Origin: CAJBLF01 sp964504915
GTDB lineage: Bacteria > Patescibacteriota > Gracilibacteria > Absconditabacterales > Absconditicoccaceae
Direction: 5' to 3'
Assembly: GCA_964504915.1 (NCBI GenBank)
Contig: CAZDFH010000001.1
Location: 119,339-183,338 of the forward strand
DNA length: 64,000 nucleotides
How positions within the stretch are numbered: position 1 is the first letter of the stretch; every line of letters begins with the position of its first letter. A program made the translations under genes and the position numbers. Under the pieces are notes generated by a model. It ran no database searches, had not been told where the DNA came from, and was given only the letters and a program-made list of their open reading frames with translations. Positions 57,293 through 64,000 of this stretch are shown piece by piece.

Positions 57293-58861
57293 ATGAAAAA
57301 ATTCCTAGTCACTACTCCGATATACTATCCAAATGGATATCCACATATCGGTCATGCATATAGTTCATTCATTGCTGATTTTTATGCGAGATACAAGAGA
57401 TTACTCTGATATGAGGTCAAATTTTCTACGGGGAATGATGAGAATAGTCAGAAGATTGTCCAACAGGCTGAAGCTGAAGGAAAAGATGTCATGGTATATC
57501 TAAATGAGATGTGAGAAAAGTGGAAACAAGTCTGGAATGATCTCGAAATCAGCTACACGGATTTCATCAGAACCACTCAACCAGATCATAGGACACTCGT
57601 GCAATCAATGTTGCAAAAATCTTTTGATAAATGAGATATTTATGAAGGTGAATATAAGGGATATTACTGTGTCGGCTGTGAAGGCTTTAAAACAGAAAAG
57701 GATCTGATCGAAAAAGACGGACAGCTTGTCTGTCCAGACCACCTTACGAAGCCGGATCTGATCGTAGAAAAAAATCGGTTTTTCAGACTCAAAAATTATT
57801 CTGATCAGCTCAAGGATTTGTATAAAAAAAATCCAGAATTTGTCATGCCAGAATACAGATTTAATGAAGTGAAATCATTCGTAAATAGTGGACTAGAAGA
57901 TTTCTCCGTATCCAGAGAAACCAATAAATTTGGTATTCCGCTCCCCTTCGATGATAAACAGGTCACCTATGTACGATATGATGCGTTGTTTAATTATGTA
58001 ACAGTCTGTCAGAGAGACAACTTTTGGTCTGATGATACTGAGATTATGCATGTCTTGGGGAAAGATATCAGTAGATTTCATGCGATCTTTCGACCAGCGA
58101 TGCTCATGAGCACAGAGCTTCGTTTGCCGAGTAAAGAATTTATTACTGGATACTTCACTAGTGGCTGACAGAAAATGAGTAAATCATTATGAAACGTTAT
58201 CGATCCGATAGCGATGGTCAAATCCTACGATAGAGATGCCGTTATTTTCAACTTACTCTATGATGTGCCTATCGGAGCTGATGGAGATTTTTCCGAAGAA
58301 AGATTAGGTAACGTATATGAAAGTATGCTTATTGGTGGGCGATGAAATCTAGTAAACAGAGTCACTAGTTTATGTAAAAAATATGAAATTAATGAAGGTA
58401 AATGTAGAGATGCTGATTTATCGCGTCTCGAAGATGATAATGATAATCCTCTCTTTGAATTATTTAGACATGGATATGATGCACACAAAGTGCAAGAGAC
58501 CTATCTCGATCATGCACATATTCAATTATATCTTCAGGACTGGTATAAACTCGTACAAAAATCTAATGAATACATCACCAAAGCTGAACCATGGGTGAAA
58601 CGGAAACATCCTGATACAAAACAGGATGCGGAGAATGATCTAAAATTTTTGTTGTATATGATCAAAAATCTGGCTCTTTTGTCGGCACCATTCCTCGTCA
58701 ACGGATTTGCTAAACTTCAGGTAATGCTTGGCAACGAAGATTTACAAAAAATTAATTCGTGAATCAACACGATGAACGATGACTTCAAAACGGTCTTTGA
58801 TATGGAAACCTTTACGGTCAATCTTAATCCGCAAATTATGTATCAGAAGAAAGAAGTATAA
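57293..58861 (+). CDS. metG: Methionyl-tRNA synthetase
   Basis: 522 residues. HIGH at 18-21 (PHIGHAYS), EVKFSTGNDENSQKI, CVGC ... CPDH (zinc-knuckle remnant), YVRYDALFNYVTV, HVLGKDISRFHAIF and KMSKS at 294-298 followed by LGN whose Gly is TGA. A C-terminal anticodon domain with KLVQKSNEYI and EPWVKRKHPDTK. It charges tRNA-Met; no C-terminal tRNA-binding extension. Confidence 0.95.
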
Positions 58862-58882
58862 TTTTATATACTAAAAATCATC

Positions 58883-59137
58883 ATGGAATATATAGATATT
58901 TTATGATATGTTGGATGAACCTTAGTGGTTGCATCGCTTGTCCCACAAGTCATAAAAAGCCGAAAAACTAAGTTAACAAGAGATATTTCCTTGCGAAGAT
59001 ATATTATCTATGCTGTTGGGCTAATCCTTTGGATTACTTATGCTATCATTATACAAAATGGCCCGGTTGCAATCATGAATAGTGCCGGTTTAGTTCTTGC
59101 ACTTTCTATCTTATATCTCAAAGTCAGATATAAGTAG
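58883..59137 (+). CDS. SemiSWEET-like PQ-loop transporter
   Basis: 84 residues, three helices. GGTLVVASLVPQVIKSRKTK has the PQ motif, then DISLRRYIIYAVGLILWITY and GPVAIMNSAGLVLALSILYL, as in bacterial SemiSWEET sugar transporters, which act as dimers. Three of the first dozen residues rely on TGA Gly. Confidence 0.85.
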
Positions 59138-59138
59138 A

Positions 59139-59339
59139 TTATTTCTGTATTTCCAATATTCCATCAAAAGCCTGAGATATTTCTTCCATGAACTCAGGGT
59201 CTTTGTCGAGTCATTCTTCTTTGATGAGTTCCATCACTCGTTTCTTTTTTTGCTCTTTGGCTTTGAGATCTTCAATTTCTTTAGCATCAATAAGCGAGAG
59301 GTCTATTTCTTCCTCTGCCACTATTTGATTATCGGTCAT
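59139..59339 (-). CDS. Small acidic helical protein
   Basis: 66 residues, MTDNQIVAEEEIDLSLIDAK ... KKKRVMELIKEEGLDKDPEF ... MEEISQAFDGILEIQK. Alternating acidic and basic helices, no Cys. Codon use and one TGA glycine suggest a gene. Not recognised. Confidence 0.6.
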
Positions 59340-59425
59340 GTAGTATGTGTTACTTAGTAAATAATTAGCTATTCCTATCTTTATCCCATTTCACTCATTT
59401 TACCCTTCTCCATTTTTACTGATAT

Positions 59426-60754
59426 CTAATATCTGTAATGGTCTGATTTAAATGGTCCATCAAGTGGAACTCAAATGTAATCAGCTTGTTTTTTCGTTAA
59501 TGTATCTACTTCTGCACCAATATGTGCTAGGTGAAGTCTAGCAACTTTCTCATCTAGATGTTTGGGTAACATATATACTTTCTTCTCATATCTCTCTGGA
59601 TGCATTCGTAATTCTAATTGTGCAAGTACTTGATTGGTGAAAGAATTGGACATAACGAATGATGGATGACCAGTAGCACATCATAGATTTACTAATCTTC
59701 ATTCAGCCAATACGATAATATCTTTTCCACCTGTGCCGTCTTTAGCGGCATTGATAGTATATTTATCGACCTGTGGCTTGATAGTAATTTTGGTCTTACC
59801 ATAATTTTTCTCTAACCATGCCATATCAATCTCACTATCAAAGTGCCCGATATTACAGACGACAGCCTTATCTTTCATCAATGGGAAATGATGCTCATTG
59901 ACTACATTTACATTACCAGTAGCGGTGACAATAATATCTGCGAGTGGAATAGCATCGATCATTTTTCTTACTTCGTATCATTCCATCGCTGCTTGTAATG
60001 CGCAGATAGGATCTATCTCGGTAACGATGACTCTCATTTTGGAACTCTTGAGCGATTCTGCACATCATTTACCTACATCACCAAATCATGCAACGATAGC
60101 GACCTTTCCTGCAAGCATCAAATCAGTTGCCCTTCTGATCGCATCGACTAAAGATTCTCTGCAGCCATATTTATTATCAAATTTGGACTTCGTCACAGAA
60201 TCGTTGACGTTGATAGCAGGAAGTGCTAACGTTCAATTTTTCATCCTTTCGTACAATCTGTGGACACCCGTAGTTGTCTCTTCAGAGATTCATTTGATAC
60301 CAGAGACAAGCTGTGGAAATTTGTCTAGCACCATATTTGTTAGATCTCCTCAATCGTCTAAAATCATATTTAATGGTTCTTTATTTGATCAGAAAAATAA
60401 TGTTTGCTCGATACATCGATTAAACTCTTCTTCATTCATGCCTTTCCATGCAAAGACAGGGACACCAGTTACGGCGATCGCTGCTGCGGCATGATCTTGT
60501 GTAGAAAAAATATTACAGCTTGATCGTTGTACATCCGCACCCAATGCAGTCAATGTCTCAATAAGTACGGCAGTCTGGATTGTCATGTGAAGACAACCGG
60601 CTATTCTCGCTCCTGCAAGTGGTTTACTTGCTCCAAATTCGTTTCTCAATGACATCAGCCCTGGCATTTCAGCTTCAGCTAATTCAATTTCCTTCCTGCC
60701 CCATTCAGCGAGCGAAAGATCTTTCACCTTGTATTTCCCTTCTACGAAGTCCAT
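59426..60754 (-). CDS. ahcY: Adenosylhomocysteinase with an in-frame insert
   Basis: 442 residues. Splits S-adenosylhomocysteine into adenosine and homocysteine. Seen: SLRNEFGASKPLAGARIAGC, LGADVQRSSCNIFSTQDHAA, GFGDVGKGCAESLKSS (NAD loop, two Gly are TGA), TATGNVNVVNEHH, KPQVDKYTI and the C-terminal DGPFKSDHYRY. After KYTI the chain reads NAAKDGTGGKDIIVLAEG where the family has a short turn; the extra residues come from the palindrome at 59729-59750. The next gene upstream on this strand is an adenosine-kinase-like protein. Confidence 0.94.
59729..59750. repeat. In-frame GC palindrome, short type, in ahcY
   Basis: GTGCCGTCTTTAGCGGCA, clearly the same core (GCCGTCTTTAGCGGC) as in CRP17/19/21 with diverged arms. 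It adds about seven residues (AAKDGTG) in a surface turn near residue 335. Confidence 0.75.
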
Positions 60755-60845
60755 TATAGATAGTGCAAAAACGATAAAAATTGCCTCTTACTTATAAGGA
60801 TTTCTCTCAGTATTTCCAGCCTAAAAATAGTAGTGAGACATGAGT

Positions 60846-60864
60846 CTGCCTGCCGGTAGGCAGG
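60846..60864. repeat. Dispersed GC palindrome
   Basis: CTGCCTGCCGGTAGGCAGG in the gap between ahcY and the PfkB gene. Near-identical copies at 19123-19142, 41579-41598 and 57239-57260. Confidence 0.8.
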
Positions 60865-60918
60865 TATCAAGATATGAAACCTGGAATCTGTAATTCGTAA
60901 TCCGTAATCCGTAATCAT

Positions 60919-61833
60919 TTAATCCAGTAATTTCTTTATATCAGACAATTTGAAGAAATGATCCATCGTGCCCTTTTGTCTCACCACATATGAAGCAACT
61001 ATCGTTCATATTTTGAGTGACTCTTCTCGCGATTTCCCTTCTATTAAACCATAGAGCAGCCCTGCTCTTAACCCATCGCCACATCACGTGGGATCTACAG
61101 CATCAGAGACAAGGACTCCAGGGATAAGCACTTCCCTGCCCTCTTCTATGAGATTGACCCCATGGGCTCACAACGTAACAATTATTTTTTCAAAATATTT
61201 TAACAATTGAGCTTGGTCTCGTTCAGTTATTTTCATAAGCAAATCAAACTCATAAGCATTGCAGATGAGATAATTTGCCGAGACACAACAGGAGATAAGT
61301 TCTTCTTTACTGAATGTAGGTAATTGTTGTCATGGGTCAAAGAAACAGTTTATACCTTTCTCCTTTGCCTCTTGAACGAATTTCATCATTGCTGTTTTCC
61401 CATTCGGAGATACTATACAATACGCTATATCTTCGATATTTTCTAGAGACATCTTGTCCGCTTGATTCATTGCACCAGGGTAAAATGGGATGAGCTGGTT
61501 CTGTTTGAGATCCGTAATCACATATGCACATGCAGTAAAATCATCTTCTACTTTTTGTATGTGGGAAAAATCTACCTGTTTACTGATTTTTTTGTCGGCG
61601 AGAAAATCCTTTCATACACTACCCAACATCCACGTCTGGTCTTTCATTCACAGGAGTCAGAGACTATATGCGATATTTGTAGCAGTCCCACCTAGTGATT
61701 TTTCCATGTCCGTTGCGAGAAATCATACATTCAGCGTGGATAATTGTTCAGGCAAAATAATATTTTGAAATTCATTATCTACCCTCATGAGATAATCATA
61801 TGCGATAGATCAAGTAACGACAATTTTGGACAT
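60919..61833 (-). CDS. PfkB-family kinase, probably adenosine kinase
   Basis: 304 residues. MSKIVVTGSIAYDYLMRV and MEKSLGGTATNIAYSLGLLG form the substrate lid; DPTGCGDGLRAGLLYG near the C-terminus is the anion-hole and catalytic-Asp motif of the PfkB family. NAYEFDLLMKITERDQ matches the nucleotide-kinase branch. Placed 165 bases upstream of ahcY on the same strand, it likely phosphorylates the adenosine released there, pulling that reaction forward. Specificity is inferred. Confidence 0.82.
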
Positions 61834-61854
61834 TCGAAGTGGAGAAAATAAAAA

Positions 61855-62841
61855 TTATGACAAATCAAATCCTATTTTTTTGTACACTTCTGCAAGTTTA
61901 TGCTGAGCTAAGATATTTACTTTCTTTGCATTGTCTGTGAGTAATTTTAGAATTTCTTTATCTGTAATCTTTGCATATTTCTCTTGAATTGGCTTGAGAA
62001 AGGCAATAATTTTTTCATATAAGTAATCTTTAGCATCCTTGAAACTTAGTCCGCCTGCTAAATATCTTTGTCTCAATGCTTCGTTCTCTTCTGGAGTCAA
62101 AAATAATTTACAGATGTTGTACACGTTACACTCATCCGGATTTTTGGATTCCTCGACCGTCTGAGCACTTGTTGAAATCTGCTTCACTTTTTTGGATACC
62201 GTTTTTTCATCGTCTAATAACCCGATGTAATTGTTGTATGATTTAGACATTTTACGTCCATCGATACCTGGGACAATAGCCACTTCACTTCTGATGTAGG
62301 TTTCTGGAATTTTAAAGGTATCTCCATATTCGCGATTAAACTTTTGTGCCATGTCTCTTGCATATTCTACATGTTGTTTCTGATCTTTTCCTGTAGGGAC
62401 AATATCGGTATCATAAAGGAGAATATCTGCCGCCATGAGAATTGGATAACAAAATGTGCCCACACTTATTTCTCATTTTTTCCCTTTGTCCATCGCTTCT
62501 TTGTAGGTATGCATTCTCTCCATAGTTCACATGATCGTGAGACACGTAAACACTCGATTGAGCTGAGCATGTGCTGGGATATCAGCTGGATTGTAGATCA
62601 TAAAACGCTTTGGATCTACGCCACAGGCGATAAATAATTTGAGTGAATTCATAACATTTTTTTTCAACTGCTCAGCATCATGTAACCCAGTAAAAGTATG
62701 CATGATGGCAGTAAACAAAAATATCTCTGCATCAGGAAATTCTTTGGAGAGATCTAGCATCGCCTTAATAGATCAGAAGTAGTTTCCAATATGTAATTGG
62801 TCGCTTGTCGCCTGGAGTCAGGTAAGGATTCTTTTGCTCAT
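61855..62841 (-). CDS. trpS: Tryptophanyl-tRNA synthetase
   Basis: 328 residues from 62841. HIGH-type motif HIGN at 17-20 in QATSDQLHIGNYFGSIKAML; IMHTFTGLHDAEQLKKNVMN; PILMAADILLYDTDIVPTGK with DQKQHVEYARDMA; KMSKS at 197-201. An in-frame ATG at 62865 would add MFISYTSL. It charges tRNA-Trp. A terminator-like repeat lies 85 bases upstream. Confidence 0.94.
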
Positions 62842-62924
62842 CAAAGAAGTATAAGAAATAAACATAATGTACTAAGCACCTTTGTATGTTTTCAGAAAGC
62901 AAATGCAATAATTTCCAGAAATAA

Positions 62925-63000
62925 AAAAAACCCGAAATGAATCAGATCTCTTTTAATACTCCTTTTATGGAGCGGGTGACCCAGCACCAATTGAGCGAGT
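62925..63000 (-). repeat. Terminator-like repeat, copy 1
   Basis: On the minus strand ACCCG, hairpin CTCC-ATAAA-AGGAG, a spacer and CGGGT with eight T: an ACCCG/CGGGT stem ending in a T run. A second copy flanks the far side of the Nudix gene (63813-63930). It may terminate transcription entering trpS from the right or act as a leader. Confidence 0.55.
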
Positions 63001-63080
63001 CTATGAGCAGTCAATTCAACTTGACTAGATTTTCTGGATAAGAAGCTTATCTAATGGTTATTTATTCCTTTAGTGTCCAT

Positions 63081-63791
63081 ATGAAACAGCTTCATCCGAT
63101 CCAACTTAAGATGCTCAAAAAGCTCCTTTTCGCTCCACAATTGAAATACACAGAGCTTAAACCCGAAGAACAGATCGAGAATAATCAACTTTCTTTCCAT
63201 CTCAATACGCTAATTACCATATGACATATCGAGAAGGTTGATCAACATTATATCCTAACTGCTCAAGGGAAAGAATATGCCAATAGAATGGATTCTGGAG
63301 AATTTCATGTCCAGCTACAAGCTAAAACAGGAGTCTTGGTATGTGCAACTCGTGGACAAGGAGATGATAAAGAATATCTCATTTATACAAGAAAAAAGCA
63401 TCCATTTTTTGGTAAGCAGGGATTTATTACCTGAAAAGTAAAATCGGGAGAAGCGCTCTCTGATGTAGCACAACGTGAACTATTGGAAGAGGCTCATCTT
63501 CTCGGGACACCTCAACTCGTTCACATCAAGCATTCTTTTGTCTACGAAAAGGAGTCTCATAAACTTCTTGAAGATAAATTTTTTTATTTGTTTCTTGTAC
63601 AAGAACCGCAAGGCGTTGCCCAAGGAAGCGAAGAGGGACCAGTCGAATGGATTGCAAGAAAAGATTTTCCTGCTAAGATTATATCTGTTTATTACGATTG
63701 GGAGGATATTATGATAATTGTAGATAGTCTTTCTATGCCAAACCGCACACTTACTTTTGAGGAGAAATCTTATGAAGTCGAAGACTTCTAA
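63081..63791 (+). CDS. Nudix hydrolase with N-terminal winged helix
   Basis: 236 residues. Residues 1-75 look like a small winged helix (LKMLKKLLFAPQLKYTELKP; FHLNTLITIGHIEKVDQHYI). The Nudix box is GKVKSGEALSDVAQRELLEE followed by AHL: the usual Gly after EE-x is His. GFITGK uses TGA. It may hydrolyse a nucleotide diphosphate derivative, or sense one as a regulator. Lies between two copies of one repeat. Confidence 0.85.
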
Positions 63792-63812
63792 AGTATATAT
63801 TTTTTTATGAAA

Positions 63813-63930
63813 CAAAAAAAACCTGAAACGAATCAGATCTTTTAGTACTCCTTTTATGGAGCGGGTGACCCCGTAGGACTACGGGACAACAGTCTGCTTG
63901 GACCCCGCAGGCCTGCGGGGCTAGCCAATT
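63813..63930 (-). repeat. Terminator-like repeat, copy 2, with palindrome insertions
   Basis: Matches copy 1 across the T run, ATCAGATCT, TACTCC..GGAG and GGGTGACC, and resumes at CCAATTGAG. Between these, where copy 1 has four bases, lie about 55 bases made of two GC palindromes (CCCGTAGGACTACGGG and CCCCGCAGGCCTGCGGGG). Confidence 0.65.
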
Positions 63931-63975
63931 GAGTTTTATAAAAAAAAAGAGCACTAACTCTTTCTTTTTATGTTC

Positions 63976-64000
63976 GCTAATTTCATTCATACAAATTAGC
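63976..64000. repeat. Hairpin at window edge
   Basis: GCTAATTT, nine bases, AAATTAGC: perfect 8-base arms at the very end. The stretch 63792-64000 holds no convincing gene. Confidence 0.5.

Noticed and set aside
62925..63000. T-box leader for trpS
   Set aside because: No recognisable specifier loop or TGGNACC-type antiterminator; only a terminator-like hairpin is seen.
63805..63990. Minus-strand 61-codon frame at the window edge
   Set aside because: Runs through the repeat and inserted palindromes; no gene-like features.

Overview
The window reads as chromosome of an AT-rich bacterium in which UGA encodes glycine (genetic code 25), i.e. a candidate phyla radiation member of the Absconditabacteria (SR1) / Gracilibacteria (BD1-5) type; the sequence alone does not separate the two. 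Direct evidence: with UGA=Gly, fragments fuse into full-length housekeeping proteins and UGA lands on invariant glycines (acetate kinase NAGSSS, GatB CPVC-TGQPG, AdoHcy hydrolase GFGDVGKG, MetRS KMSKS-LGN). All coordinates below use code 25; stops are TAA and TAG only.

Region 1 (1-39081, plus 42691-44385): 21 paralogs, here CRP1-CRP21 from left to right, all on the minus strand, about 565-620 residues each, mostly separated by 8-25 bases. Each has (i) an N-terminal zinc-finger-like module, (ii) a first Cys-rich repeat block ending in an NK-x-Y-x-I-x-NK motif and a helical linker, (iii) a second such block ending in NKQYTKEEYE, and (iv) a C-terminal zinc-ribbon-like module ending CYNKEIY(G). 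They have no signal peptide and no function I recognise. They fall into two subfamilies of ten (type 1, starting ME-EKI-ETK-C-x-x-C; type 2, starting with a YEFIS-like lead followed by TC-x-x-(S/T)G), whose N- and C-terminal modules co-segregate; CRP1 is divergent and runs off the window. Inserted among them are a TrmB-type regulator with an EgtD-like methyltransferase (22849-25165) and an unknown gene (34302-35516).

Region 2 (39227-46582): a VirD4/TraG-like ATPase, a SIMPL protein, the last paralog CRP21 overlapping the lgt 3' end, a DUF167 protein and an MscS channel. Region 3 (46821-52789): MoxR ATPase, a GC-rich non-coding island, tRNA-Val(GAC), a TerC/DUF475 membrane protein, gatB, an unknown gene and two small basic proteins. 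Region 4 (52991-63791): thioredoxin-DsbD fusion, lipoprotein, membrane protein, ackA, metG, SemiSWEET, a small acidic protein, ahcY, an adenosine-kinase-like PfkB protein, trpS and a Nudix hydrolase. ahcY and the kinase together could remove the S-adenosylhomocysteine and adenosine produced by methyltransferases such as the one in region 1.

The window is full of short GC-rich palindromes. Some lie inside genes, in frame, and add 6-9 residues (in CRP9, 12, 13, 17, 18, 19, 21 and in ahcY); others lie between genes, including a leader motif upstream of four unrelated start codons and a 72-base element whose two copies show compensating changes in the stem. These palindromes and the tandem paralog array are the two most unusual features seen here.
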